A stretch of 64,000 nucleotides of DNA from Lojkania enalia (lineage: Eukaryota; Ascomycota; Dothideomycetes; Pleosporales). The translations under genes were made by a program, and so were the position numbers. The stretch is taken from contig ML986664.1 in the NCBI GenBank assembly GCA_010094045.1, positions 1 to 64,000 of the forward strand, given 5' to 3'. The number at the start of each line of letters is the position of its first letter. Position 1 is the stretch's first letter. Positions 13,884 to 27,700 of the stretch are shown here, piece by piece. Below the pieces are notes generated by a model, which worked only from the letters and a program-made list of their open reading frames with translations, did no database searches and was not told the origin of the DNA.

Positions 13884-16800
13884 TTATATTACGTTATCTA
13901 TTATTATATGCTATAAACGAGAACGCGCTTGTTAATATACTTAAAGAGATCTAGGGTAAGCTAGACTCTTTATAGTAGAAGAACAAGATGCTAGTAGAAG
14001 CTTTAGTAACCTAGGAGAACCGCTATAAGTTAGACCTTAAAGCGATATAAAGGGAATTTAGTAGCCGCTAAACGGCTACCCCTCTACTAGCTACTAGTAT
14101 ATTAACAGCAATAGAACTATCACCCGCTTTTAGCCTAATTTAGCCTATAACCCTAGCTTCTAAACAAATACCTATATTAACTTCTAATCCGCCTAAGACT
14201 ACGTATAACCCGTATTTCTATTTTAATCGCTTATCTAACCCTCTAATATTTTCTAGTAAATACTTAGAGCTTTTATACTTTATTAGAAAGCTCCGCTATA
14301 AACTAGAAGGAAACGCTAACTAATACTTAACTAAACGTATCCGCCTTCTATATATCTATTCTCGTCTAGAATAAGACCTAGTAATATTAGTTAACCTATT
14401 AATAGATAAGGGTATTAACTCTGTAGACAGCTTAGTCGCCTTCTTAGAATATACCTATAGCGACCGGAATAAGGAGATTATAGTATAGAGTAAGTTAGAG
14501 ACCTTAAAATAAGGCTGAAGCAGGTTCCCTACTTACTTTACTAAATTCCGACGCCTAATTACAGACACTAAATTAAATAAGACCGGATAAATTATATATC
14601 TCCGACGTTCTCTCTTTAATAAGCTCCGCCGTACTATAATTAGTATTATAATACCTAGCACCCTAAACAACTACGCTAACCTAATTTCCCTATATAATAC
14701 TAACCTATATTACCTACTCGGCAACTACTATAAACAACCGAAATATTATACTACTTACTAGAAGGACCCGAATACTATAAAACTTAATACTTCTAGCTAT
14801 ACGCCTGTAGGCTCTAATAAATAAGAAAAGTACTACTGTAAAAAACGCTGTTATAAGTATAGTAGTAAGAGATATATTTCGCTAGAATATAGTACCCCTC
14901 TACTATTAATCTATTAAGGGTCTTAGAGCCTTACTATACCCCGTAGGTCCTACTCTCGATCCTCTAACCAATCTTCTAACCGATCTTTAATACGCTCGTT
15001 ATCTTATAGATAAAACTATTACTCTTACTTCTAAACGCAGCTAGTTTTACTAACTAGAATATTGCTAAAAGGTCTATCTTAGAAGTAAATTACTTCTTAA
15101 GACTATATTTATACTAAATCTTTATATATTTATAAAACTAGCCCCTATAGAAATAGTTATAGGACTACTAGATCCTAGCTTCTTTCTTAATCTATTAAGA
15201 CCTAGTCTAGTAAGATATTAATATTCTTATTAATACTAGGGCTACTAGTTATAGTTATATCTATAGAGACCTTATATATACTCTAAAACTCTAAAAGATA
15301 TAACTCTTATATAACCTATATCTAACTAGCTTTAATAGAGAAGTCTTTTATAGGGGGACTATCTCCTACTTAGTTACTCTAACCCTCTAATACCTAAACT
15401 ATTTAGAGATAGTATATTTCTACGTAACTATACTAGGAAAATACTAGTTAATTTTAAGATAGCTATAGATATATAAATATTATATAAACCTAGACTATAA
15501 GAATAAATAGCTAGTCTTTACTACTAACTAATACCTAACTTAATACTTATAATCTACTAGTACTACTATCTATTAATAGGCTACTTAAATAGTTATTAAA
15601 GACTATAAACTACCCGAATCTAATATAAAAGGAGATCTTAAAGTAACTAATTTACAACTCTTATATAGCCTAAAGTCTAGATAGCGCTGCTTAAAACTCT
15701 GCCTGTTAAACTATACCTAATATAATTATTAGCTACCTAAGATACTATACTAGTTAAAAGAACCTAAAACTAAAACCGACCTAACTTTAGACGAAAATTA
15801 TAGCTAAGAGAATCTATCTAAACCTAAATACCTAAAGTCTATACTATAACTAGATATATATTATATAGACGCTATACTACTAGTCTAACTCTTCTAATAA
15901 TTTAACTATAAAATCTTCGCTGTATTAATAGCTAATATTAATAAGACTCTAGCCCTAAAGGTATATACTAACTCTATTACTAAAGTACCTAAAGAATACT
16001 ATAATCTATTATTTATCTTCTTATATAGAGATGTAGATAAGCTACTTAAATAACAACTATACAATTATAAGATTAAACTAGAGAATAGTATGTAAGCTAG
16101 CTTTAGTCTACTCTATAAGATGTCCTAGAACGAGTTGAAGGTATTAAGGAAGTATCTTAATAAGAACTTGTCTAAGAGATTTATTAGAGTAAGCTTATTA
16201 CTAGCAGCTACACCTATAATCTTTATAAAGAAACTTAGAGGTAGTCTCTAATTCTATATAGACTATAGAGCCCTAAATACTATTACTATTAAAAACTAAT
16301 ACCTAATTCTACTAATCTAAGAAATATTAGCCTAACTTATTAAGGCTAAATACTATATAAAACTTAATATTATTGCTGCGTTTAATAAGCTAAGGATTAC
16401 TAAGGAAGATAAATAGAAAACTACCTTTTATATATACTATAGGCTGTTTAAATACCTAGTAATACCCTTTAGCCTAGCTAATACTTTAAGTACGTTTTAG
16501 TACTTTATAAATAATATACTAAGACTATACTTTAATATATTTTATACTACCTATATTAATAATATCCTAATATTTAGTAAGAATCTAAAAGATTATAAGT
16601 AATATATCTAGCTAGTTCTTAAAGTCTTAAAAGTAAATAGTCTACAACTTAATATAGATAAGTATAAGTTCTACTAGTTAGAAGTAATCTACCTAAGATA
16701 TATAATTACTATAGAAGGAATCTATATAAATTTAAAGAAGGTAGAGATAATTATTAACTAGGAATACTTTAAGAATATAAAAGATATTTAAGCCTTTATA

Positions 16801-18999
16801 GGCTTCGTAAACTTCTACTAACGATTTATTAGCAACTTCTCATAGAAAGTCTCCCCCTTAGTAGCCCTAACTAAGAAGAATACTCGATTTAACTGGAATA
16901 ATAGCTGTTAATATTCCTTCGACCACTTAAAGGATGCTTTTATCTCTATACTAATTCTCTAATACTTTAACCCTAAGCTGCTAATAGTAGTAGAAGCTAA
17001 CGTATCTAACTTTATAACAGCTAGTATACTATTCTAGAGAGGCGCTAACAGTAAACTAAGACCTATTACCTACTTCTCTAAGTATATAAACCCTACTAAA
17101 GGCAACTATAAGATATATAATAAGGAACTACTCGCGATTATCTAATATTTTAAATAATAGAGGCCTAAATTAGAAGGCGTAGCATTCTCTATAGAAGTAC
17201 TAAGCGACTATAAAAACCTGTAGTACTTTATAATAATAAAGTAGCTAAGCTACTAATAGGCCTATTAGTTAGAATATCTGTTAAGGTTTAACTTTAGTAT
17301 TATATACTAACCCGGAAAACTTAAAAAGAAGCCTAATACCTTAACTTAAAGGTTATAGGACGAGTCTATATAAGAAGAGGCCCGTAGAAGTTGTTAATAG
17401 ATATTACTTCGTCCTAAACTATTCTAATAGATAGAAGTAGGCTAATCGATTATAGAGATTATTAATAAAGAATACCCGAACGATAATCTGATTTAAGATA
17501 CTTTAAAGCTACTAAAAGAAGAAGTCTATCGATTTAAGCTTCTAATTCTAGCTAACTATAAAGAGTGCAACAACCGACTATACTACTAAAATTAACTTAT
17601 AGTACTAGACTATAATAAGCTGAAGCTTAAGCTGCTGTAAGCCGTCTACAACTTACTATCTAGCAGATACTCTAGTCGAGAAAAAACCTTAGAACTACTC
17701 TAGCGCGAGTACTATTAGTTAAAGATATTCGACTTAGTATAACAATATATAGGCTGTTATTATATATACTGAAGAAGTAAGGCTTTTAGAGAGAAGTACT
17801 ATAGATTACTAAAACTATTACCTATACCTAAATAAAGGTTTTAAAACATCTTTATAGATTTTATAACTAATCTACTAGAATTAGAAGGTTGTACGAATAT
17901 TATAGTAGTAGTTAATAGGCTTAGTAAGTATAGACACCTAATACTATACGCAAGAATTAAAGCTCCTAATATTATCCGACTGTTTCGTCGCTATATATAG
18001 GTTTACTATAGACTACTACGTACTATTATATCTGACTATAAGATATAGTTTATTTCTACCTTCTACTAAGAGCTCTATAAACAGCTATAAATTAACACGC
18101 GTATATTAACTAACTTCTACTTAAAGACTAATAGCTAGATAGAGAATATTAATATAGTAATAGAATAAGTTCTCCAAGCCTATACTAGCTATAAATAAGA
18201 TAACTAGGTTAAATAGCTGCTAACAGCGCAGTTTAAAGTAAACAATATAGTATCTAAATTAATAAAAGTCTCCCTATTTCTAGCCTACTTTAGCTAGCAC
18301 TCTTAAATAGGCTTCGAGCCGCCTACAGGGATCTATTAACCGCTAAAATAGTCCCTAATAGCCTAAGAAGCTAATAGACTAGTTGATAAGATAAAGGATA
18401 TTATAGAGTATATTAGAGAAGAACTTACCTAGATATAAGCATTCTAATAAGAGTACGCTAACCGTAAGCGCGTACTAGCCCCTAACTACTAGATTAGTAA
18501 TCTAGTCTAGCTAGACGCTAGAAATATACGCACATGAAGACCGTCGAAAAAGCTTAACTAGAAGAATATAAGCTCTTATAAAGTTATCGCGAAGGTATCC
18601 TCGTATACTTATAAACTAAAGCTACCTGAATTGGCTAAAATATATCCTATATTCTATATATCGCTATTATAGCTATTACCTAAGTCGTCTAACTACTTAT
18701 CTAGTTAATAAGTATATAACCCTGAACCTATCGAGATTAATAGAAAACCGGAATACCTCGTCGAGCGAATAGAAGACTTCTACTATAACTAATAGAGACG
18801 CCGGCACGAATACCTAGTTAAGTAGACTAGCTATTACAACCTAGAATAGTACCCGGCTAGTAATTTTACTAAGACAACTACCGTAGAAGATTACCACGCT
18901 AGAAACTCGAATAAATAAGACCTAAATATAATATTACGTCTAGATTCTTAATTAGGCGCTAGAGTCTAATCTAAATATATTCCTAGACGCCTATAATAA

Positions 19000-19395
19000 T
19001 ACTATACTAATATAATACTAGTAATAATACTACTACCAATCCCTAGTATAGTACTACTATATAAACCAAACCGACCTAATCCCTAATATAGTACTACTAT
19101 TGATAACTGGTCGCGCTAATATACCTACAACCTAACCTAATCTCTAGTATAGTACTACTATATAATAATAACTAATCGCGCTAATACGTCTATAATCTAA
19201 CCTAATCTCTAGTATAGTACTACTATACGATAATAACTAATCGCGCTGATATACCTGCAATCTAACCTAATTTCTAGTATAGTACTACTATATAAACCAA
19301 TCTAATCCCTAGCACGGTACTACTATACGATAATAACTAATCGTACTAATACGCCTATAACCTTAACTAACGCTAGTATTAATAACTACTACTTA
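19000..19395 (+). repeat. Minisatellite-like tandem repeat in GyA, downstream of the chromodomain
   Basis: About six imperfect units of roughly 60-70 bp, each containing a TAGTATAGTACTACTATA-type core followed by an AACTAATCGCGCTAATA-type spacer. The same block is present in reverse in the GyA copies starting at 21908 and 48813, with a different number of units. It lies between the integrase/chromodomain end and the 3' LTR. Confidence 0.75.
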
Positions 19396-19462
19396 ATTAC
19401 GAATAACCTAAATATAATATAAAGACCTAACTCGCAGAAGCTTATAATTAAAAGGGGGGTAC

Positions 19463-19765
19463 TATTACGGTAATACCGCGACACCTCTACACCTATACTA
19501 CCCTTACTATAATACCTAAACCGGCTGCTAGCAATAATTATTAGCTACTAGCTAGAATATAACCGACTTGTCCTAATTATAATAGAGGAAGGTTTCGCCG
19601 ACCCGGCTAGCCTGTATAGTAGTACAGACCTAGCTCCTATAAAAACCTGTATAATGTAGATATCTCTATTCTTTATATAACATCTTAATATTCATATATA
19701 GTATATAATAATAGAGTTAACTACTTAAAGTACGATTAACCAACTGCGCGTAAGCGTCTATAATA
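19463..19765 (+). repeat. GyA 3' LTR (303 bp)
   Basis: Same length as the 5' LTR, begins TATTACGG directly after the polypurine tract, and is followed by ATAAC (19766-19770). Confidence 0.9.
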
Positions 19766-21574
19766 ATAACTTCTTACTTTATAGAGTTTCTAAATACTTT
19801 ATCTTTATTTAGTTATCTTAACTATATAATTATATTCTCTTTTCTTTTTTAGTAGATTTTATATTATTATTTAATATATAATATCTATACTACTTTAAAA
19901 TATACTAGATAGTATTAATTAATATAAAAGTTGTTATCTTTTTTAATTAGATAATCCTATTCTTATTTATATTATAGTATTTTTAGTATCTAGTATTTTA
20001 CTAGTACTTTACTTTATAAGAAGGCTACTGCTTTTCGTACTATATATATAGTCTTATCCCAATCTATCGTATTAAGGTATCTTTCTACTACTTTCGTCGT
20101 TTCTATCTATTTTTAGAAGTATAAGAAACAGATCTCTCTAGAGTAGATATTTTACTATTCTTCGTAAACGTCGATAATATCTTATTCTAGTCTATTCTTA
20201 TCATAAAATCTTATAGGTAGTTCTTCTTATAAAGTAGTTATAAGAGCTGGAGTTCTCTATTTATACTCGATTATTCCTTATTAGTATATAAAATATACTC
20301 TAGATACTAGTTTAGGTATTAGTACTCTAGCGGTAACTTCTTCTATTTATAACAGGGTATTTATTCTTTTATCTTTATCTAATTCTTTATAAACTTCTTT
20401 TAACTATCTTTTTATATATTCTTATATTACTGTAAGTTATATTTTCTTCTAAAACTAATATCTTATAGCTTTTTTAAGTTATCGGTATATTTAACACTTA
20501 TCTTTATTATAAAAAGACTAATATAGGGTTCTATATTCTATAGTTATAGCTAGTTTTTCTTTACCTACTTCCTGCGGTTTATCTTTTATAAGCTAGTTTT
20601 TCTTTTCTTTCTTTTTACTTTAGTATTTCTTTACTATATATTCTAGTTTTTAATAATTATAGTACTTAATATCTTTCTTTTAAATCTTTCTTTCTTAAGT
20701 CGCCTATAGCTTAGGCTTCTTTTCTCTAGTAGCGTTTAGGTCTATAGGTCTACCTATATTAGCAGCTTTTACTAAAAAGTATATTCTCTAGTAGTATCCT
20801 TACCTTTCTTTATTTTTAAACTAGTATAGTTTATTATTAATTCTTTTTACTAGTTAGAAGTATAATACTAGATTTTAGAATTATTCTATATATATTATTA
20901 CCCTTCTTATTTCTATTTTTAATCCTCTATAGAACTTTACTATTATACTATAGTTGTTCTATATAACTTTATTTAAGAGCTGTTAAAAGTTTAATATATA
21001 TAAGATAATAGATTCTAATTAAACTAGATTATAAAGTCTATCTTCTACTACTTATATTGTATTAATATCTCTAAACGCTAGTTCGAGTTTCTATTAAAAG
21101 TATACTAGGCTTATAAATATTACCTTAGTTTTACTCTTCTAATATTCTTCTATATAATTCTTAAAATCTATTAGAAAGGACTAGAACTAGTTAAAGAGTT
21201 TACCTATTAGGTATACTTTTATAAATAGTACTTTCTCGTTCTTATACTAGATAATATCTAGGTTGGTATTAATATAGATTCTTACTACAACTAGAAATCT
21301 TTTAAGTTTAGACCTAGTTCTATTAAACTTATTAAGTAGTACTAACTTAATTTATTACTAATAATATATTATTAGTAGTATTCTTTTAATCTATTTAAGT
21401 TTCTAGATAATTCTTATAAGTTCTATTTCTTATTTACTATTAACTATTTCTTATATTCCTTTAAAACTTTTAAGAAGACTATCCTAAGTCTCTTTTAGGC
21501 TTCTTATCTATTTATCTACTAGAACTAACTAGTTCTATTATTATACTAACTTATTCTATATTCTTATAAATATA
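19766..21574 (-). pseudogene. GyC retrotransposon gag/protease relic, continuation
   Basis: Continuation of the GyC element split by GyA. On the minus strand a degraded gag zinc knuckle is visible near 20645-20685 (cysteines replaced by tyrosine). The segment at 21287-21574 is the reverse complement of 56926-57239, the corresponding start of gag in another GyC copy. RIP stops occur throughout. Confidence 0.75.
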
Positions 21575-21907
21575 ACATATTCTACTATTAAAGCAGCTAA
21601 ACTATTAAAGCGGCTAAACTATCGAAACGGCTACTTTTTCTTAGTATTATAAATACTACGTACGAACTATAATAAATCTATAATACGATCTTCTATTAAT
21701 TTAATAAGAAGGTAGAATTAAGCTTATCTTACAGGCGTATAAATTAGGCTAATTTAAGAGCGTATAACATGCTGCTATAGCTTTTAATATATAATATTAA
21801 TAACTCTCTACTTAACTTTACGGAATTGTATTTCGCCCTTATATACAACTAAATTGCTAGAAGCTTATAGTAATTAAAGAATAAATAATTATATAATATA
21901 TTCTTAA
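21575..21907 (+). mobile_element. Family A transposon, left fragment (333 bp)
   Basis: Starts with the family A TIR (ACATATTCTAC, two AAAGCGGC-type sites) after a TA at 21573-21574. It is cut at 21907 by a GyA LTR. Its missing right end is most simply supplied by the family A sequence ending at 31402, whose flank matches. Confidence 0.8.
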
Positions 21908-24900
21908 TATTACAGACGCTTATATATAGTTAGTTAATCGCACTTTAAGCAGTTAACTTTATTACTATATACTACGTATAAATATTAAAATATTATATAA
22001 AAAATAGAAATATCTATATTATATAGGTTTTTATAGGAGCTAGGTCTATACTACTATATAGGCTAGCTAGGTTAGCGAAATCTTCCTCTATCGTGGTTAT
22101 AATAAGTCGGTTATATTCTAGCTAGTAGCTAATAGCTATTACTAGCAGCTAGTTTAGATATTATAGTAAGAGTAGTATAGGTATAAAGGTATCGCGGTAT
22201 TATTATAATAGTACCCCCTTTTTAGTTATAAGCTTCTATAAGTTAAGTCTTTATATTATATTTAGGTTATTTATAATTAAGTAGTAGTTATTAATACTAG
22301 CGTTAATTAAGGTTATAGGCGTATTAATATAATTAGTTATTATTATATAGTAGTATTATACTAGAGATTAGATTAGATCGCAGGTATATCGATACGACTA
22401 ATAGTTAATAGAAGTACTATATTAGAGATTAGATCGGTTCGGTTTATATAGTAGTACTATACTAGGGATTAGGTTGGTTTAGTTTATATAGTAGTACTAT
22501 ACTAGGGATTAACGTATAGTATAAGCGAGCTAATTACCTAAGCGAGCTAATTATAATACTAAGACTATACTAAAATCGCGACTACTTTTCGCAAAATATT
22601 ATACTTTCTTATATTCTATTATACTATATAATATAGTAGCCTATTCTTCTATATCTATAATATTATTTTTATACGTCCGCGAGTTATATCTAGCCTCGCT
22701 ATACTACCTATAGTACTTTTAAGTCGGCTAGTCTCTATTAATACGCGCCTTCTTTCTACTCTTCTTCCTATTAGTACGAGCGCTAAACTCTTTTAGAGTA
22801 GTTAATCAAGTGCCTTCTTTAATTATTAGGTTACCTTCCTTCTATATATACTTTCTTTTATATAATCGACGTTATATAGCAGCCTTATTAACTATTTAAA
22901 GCTTAGTAACCTAAGTGTATAATAGTACGTTTTTATATATTATATACGTAGCACCCTTTATAAACTATTTAAACGCCTCTACTATTAAAGTAGATAAGCT
23001 ATCTAAGTACTTTTAAACTCTTAATTAAACGTATATAGATTAAAACCTAAATTTAATAGAATTACTTAGTATTTTTAATTCCTAAGGGGTATCTTTAACT
23101 ATAGAAGGTATTAGTATACGCAGTCGAACTTTAAGCTTTAATAGTACTATATTTAAGTTAAATAGAACTAGGCTAACACCTTAAAAAATACTTAAGATAT
23201 TACTCTTTGTAATTACTGTGTTAAAAGCTACTTTAAAGTAGGGTAAAACTCGATTTTTATAATGTAGTTAATATAACTGCGTATTAGCTACTCGACTTAG
23301 CACCTATGCGTAGTCTTTAAAGGCGAGAAACAACCTATATCTAGTAGCTATAGTAGGTGTAACGAATATAGAGGTATATAGAAAGTAATAATATTCTTTT
23401 CCTTATAGAGCTGCCTAAATTCAAGTATATTATAGCTCTTATAGCTGTTAAGAATTAGCAATTAATATATACTAATAGTACGATCCTTTATATACGCGTT
23501 AAAGTGCTTTAACTATTTAATACTAATATTATTTATCGTCTAGCTGTTATTAGTAACCTATATAGCCTAGGTTAGTAGAATATTATCTTCTTTATATTAT
23601 ATAGAGAGGTGGTAGGTACCTGTAAAGATAATAAAAGGTAGTATCACCTATCCTATCGCGTTAATACCCTAGATAACTATAGTCTACTTATAATTATCTA
23701 GCTAGAGCTGCTTTAGTCGATTCTATCTCTTAAAGCTAGTAACTACTACTTCTATTAATATTACGCCTATTATAAAACTTAATTTGTTAAAGTTATATAT
23801 ATTTTTATTAATAATACTATACTTAGCCTTTATATTCTATATAAGGTAGAACTAGCCTCTTATAACCTTAAAATCCTTATATTTAGCTCTTAAATAGTTA
23901 TACTTTTAATTAAATTTAACCTTAAGCTTAGGCGTATATTTAATAAAGTTCTCTACCTAGTTCTTTCTAACCTAGCTAGTAGAGTACGCAGCTAGTAGTA
24001 AATTAGCTATATCTTAAATAGTAGTAAGCTGCGGCGGAAATTCTCTTATATCTAGATCTAGTATATACTAAATAATTACCCACTCCTTAGTCTTACTAAG
24101 CTTTATTAAATTAGGCCAGCAATCGTATTATAAAGCTATTCCTCACCTTTATATACTAAATATACTTTAGGAGATATTATAGATTAATATAATACGATAT
24201 ATAGTTAGTATTATATCTTATTAAAGAGCTTAGAGTATAAGCTATATTCTAGCTTCTCTCTAAATTAATTCTACAGTTGTTAGTTATAGTATAATACTAT
24301 AAAGTATAATTATCGCGATTTTAGTAGAGTTTTAGTATTATAATCAGCTTGTTTAGGTAATCAACTTACTTATACTATATATTAGTAGTAGTATTATTAC
24401 TAGTATTATATTAATATAGTATTATTATAGACGTCTAAAAATATATTTAAATTAGACTCTAGTACTTAATTAAGAATCTAGATATAATATTATATTTAGG
24501 TCTTATTTATTTAGGTTTCTAGCGTAGTAATCTTCTATAATAGTTATCTTAGCAAAGTTACTAGCCGGGTACTATTCTAGATTATAATAGCTAGTCTACT
24601 TAACTAGGTATTTATACCGGTATCTTTATTAGTTATAGTAGAGGTTTTCTATTCGCTTAACGAGGTATTCTAGTTCTCTATTAATCTTAATAGGTTTAGG
24701 GTTGTATACTTATTAACTAGGTAAGTAGTTAGATAACTTAGGTACTAGCTATAATAGCGATATATAGAATATAGAATATATTTTAGCTGATTTAAGTAGT
24801 TTTAATTTATAAGTATATAAGAATACCTTTACAATAATCTTATAGGGGCCTATATTCTTCTAGTTAAGCTTTTTCAACGGTCTTTATATACGTATATTTC

Positions 24901-27700
24901 TAGCGTCTAGCTAGACTAGATTACTAATTTAATAGTTAGGGGCTGGTATATACTTATAGTTAGTATACTCTTATTAGAATGCTTATATCTAGGTAAGTTC
25001 TTCTCTAATATACTCTATAATATCCTTTATCTTCTTAACTAGTCTATTAGCTTTCTAGACTATTAAGGACTATTTTAGTAGTTAATAGATCTTTATAGGC
25101 GGCTTAAAACCAATTTAAAGGTGCTAGCTAAAGTAGGCTAGAAATAGAGAGACTTTTATTAATTTAGATACTGTGTTGTTTGCTTTAAACTATACTATTA
25201 GTAGCTATTCAACCTAGTTATCTTATTTATAGCTAGTATAGGCTTAGAAAACTTATTCTATTACTATATTAGCGTTTTCTATCTAGCTATTAGTTTCTAA
25301 ATAGAAGCTGGTTAATATATATATATTAATTTATAGCTATTTATAGAGCTTTTAGTAGAAGATAGAAATAAACTATATCTTACAGTCAGACGTAATAGTA
25401 TATAGCAGTTTATAGTAAACCTATATATAGTAATAGAACAGTTAGATAATATTAGGCGCTTCGATTCTTATATATAGTATTAGATATCTATACTTACTAA
25501 GCCTATTAACTACTACTATAATATTTATATAACCTTCTAATTCTAGTAGATTAATTATAAAGTCTATAGAAATATCTTAAAACCTTTATTTAGGTATAGG
25601 TAATAGTTTTAGTAATCTATAGTACTTCTCTCTAGAAGCCTTACTTCTTCAGCATATATAACAACAGCCTATATATTATCATACCAAATCAAACATCCTT
25701 AACTAATAGTACTCACACTAGAGTAGTTCTAAGGTCTTTTCTTAACTAGGGTATCTACTAGACGGCGAATTATAGATAACTTATAGTAGCTTAAGCTTTA
25801 GCTTATTATAGTCTAATACTATAAGTCGATCTTAATAGTATAATTAGTTATTATACTCTTTATAGTTAGCTAGAATTAGAAGTTTAGATTAATAGGCTTC
25901 TTCTCTTAGTAGCTTTAAAATATTTTAAATTAGATTATCGTTTAGGTATTCTTTATCGATAATCTCTATAATCGATTAGTCTATTTCTATCTATTAAAAT
26001 AGTTTAGGACGAAGTAATATCTATTAATAACCTTTATAGGCCTCTTCTTATATAGATTTATCTTATAACCTTTAAGTTAAGGTATTAGGCTTCTCTCTAA
26101 GTTTTCTAGATCGGTATATAATACTAAAGTTAAACCTTAATAGATATTCTAACTAATAGGTCTATTAATAGCTTAGCTACTTTATTATTATAAAGTACTA
26201 TAAGTTCTTATAATTATTTAGCACTTCTATAGAAAATACTACGCCTTCTAATTCAGGCCTCTATTACTTAAAATATTAGATAATTACGAGTAGTTCCTTA
26301 TTATATATTTTATAGTTACCTTTAGTAGGGTTTATATATTTAGAGAAGTAGATAATAGGTTTTAGTTTACTATTAGCGCTTCTCTAAGATAGTATACTAG
26401 CTATTATAAAGTTAAACGTATTAGTTTCTACTACTATTAGTAGTTTAGAGTTAAAGTATTAGAGAATTAGTATAGAAATAAAAGCATCCTTTAGGTAGTC
26501 GAAGGAATATTAACAGCTATTATTCTAGTTAAATCGAGTATTCTTCTTAGTTAAGGCTATTAAGGGGGAGACTTTTCGTAAAAAATTACTAATAAATTAT
26601 TAGTAGAAGTTCGCGAAGTCTATAAAGGCTTAAATATCTTTTATATTCTTAGAGTATTTTTAGTTAATAATTATCTCTACCTTCTTTAGATTTATATAGA
26701 TCTCTTCTATAGTAATTATATACTCTAGGTAGATTACTTCTAACTAGTAGAACTTATACTTATCTATATTAAGCTGTAGACTATTTACTCTTAAAGCTTT
26801 AAGAACTAGCTAGATATACTACTTATAATTCTTTAAATTCTTACTAAATATTAAAATATCGTTAATATAGGTAGTATAAAATATATTAAGGTATAGTTTT
26901 AACATATTATTTATAAAGTACTAGAACGCGCTTAAAGTATTAGCTAGGTTAAAAGATATTACTAAGTATTTAAATAGCCTATAGTATATATAAAAGGTAG
27001 TCTTCTATTTATCTTCTTTACCAATTCTTAGTTTATTAAATACGGTAATAATATCGAGTTTTATATAGTATTTAGCCTTTTTAAGTCGGGCTAATATTTC
27101 TTAGATTAGTAGAATCGGGTATCAGTTCTTAATAGTAATAGTATTTAGAGCTCTATAGTTTATATAGAATTAGAAACTACTTCTAGATTTCTTTATAAAG
27201 ATTATAGGTACAGCTACTAGTAATAAGCTTACTCTAATAAATCCCTTAAACAAGTTCTTATTAAGGTACTTTTTTAGTACTTTTAACTTGTTTTAAGATA
27301 TCTTATAGAGTAGACTAAAGCTAGCTTATTTACTATTCTCTAATTTAATCTTATAATTATACGGTTGTTATTTAGGTAGTTTATCTATATTCTTATATAA
27401 AAAGACGGATAATAGATTATAGTATTCTTTAGGTACTTTAGTAATAAGGTTAGTATATACCTTTAAAGCTAGAGTCTTATTAATATTAGCTATTAATATA
27501 GTAAAGATTTTATAGTTAGATTATTAGAAGAGTTAAACTAGTAGTATAGCGTCTATATAATATATATCTAGCTATAGTACGGACTTTAGATATTTAGGCT
27601 TAGATAGGTTTTTTTAGCTATAATCTTTGTCTAAGGTTAAGTTAGTTTTAGTTTTAGGTTCTTTTAACTAGTATAGTATTTTAAGTAGCTAGTAATTATA
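21908..27700 (-). mobile_element. GyA copy 2, minus strand, truncated, with a family C insertion
   Basis: Begins with a 303-bp LTR (21908-22210), then runs through the polypurine tract (reverse), the tandem repeats, chromodomain, integrase, RNase H and reverse transcriptase relics in reverse order. It stops at 27700, before gag and the 5' LTR, where a family A element starts. A family C transposon sits at 22512-24382. The reading frames are destroyed by RIP. Confidence 0.87.
22512..24382 (+). mobile_element. Family C Fot/pogo-like DNA transposon (1871 bp) nested in GyA copy 2
   Basis: Bounded by TIRs beginning ACGTATAGTATAAGCGAGC (left) and its inverse (right end 24382), each with two AAGCGAGCT-type sites and flanked by TA (22510-22511, 24383-24384). 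The uninterrupted GyA copy (around 19020-19030, reverse) shows the pre-insertion sequence. The interior is a degraded transposase relic. Strand assignment is arbitrary. A second copy lies at 49473-51338. Confidence 0.85.

Larger units (their letters stand above)
13581..19765 (+). mobile_element. GyA: complete Ty3/gypsy chromovirus-type retrotransposon, RIP-degraded (6185 bp)
   Basis: LTRs of 303 bp lie at 13581-13883 and 19463-19765, with an ATAAC target duplication on both sides and a polypurine tract (AAAAGGGGGG) just before the 3' LTR. The internal order on the plus strand is gag with a degraded zinc knuckle near 14825-14885, protease, reverse transcriptase (about 16100-16620, active-site box now YINN), RNase H, integrase (about 17700-18500), and a C-terminal chromodomain-like segment near 18755-18870. 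A tandem-repeat block follows. All coding frames are broken, overwhelmingly by TAA/TAG codons expected from RIP. Confidence 0.92.

Noticed and set aside
19000..19395. CRISPR-like regular repeats
   Set aside because: Units are contiguous 60-70-bp tandem repeats inside a fungal retrotransposon, without unique spacers or cas genes.
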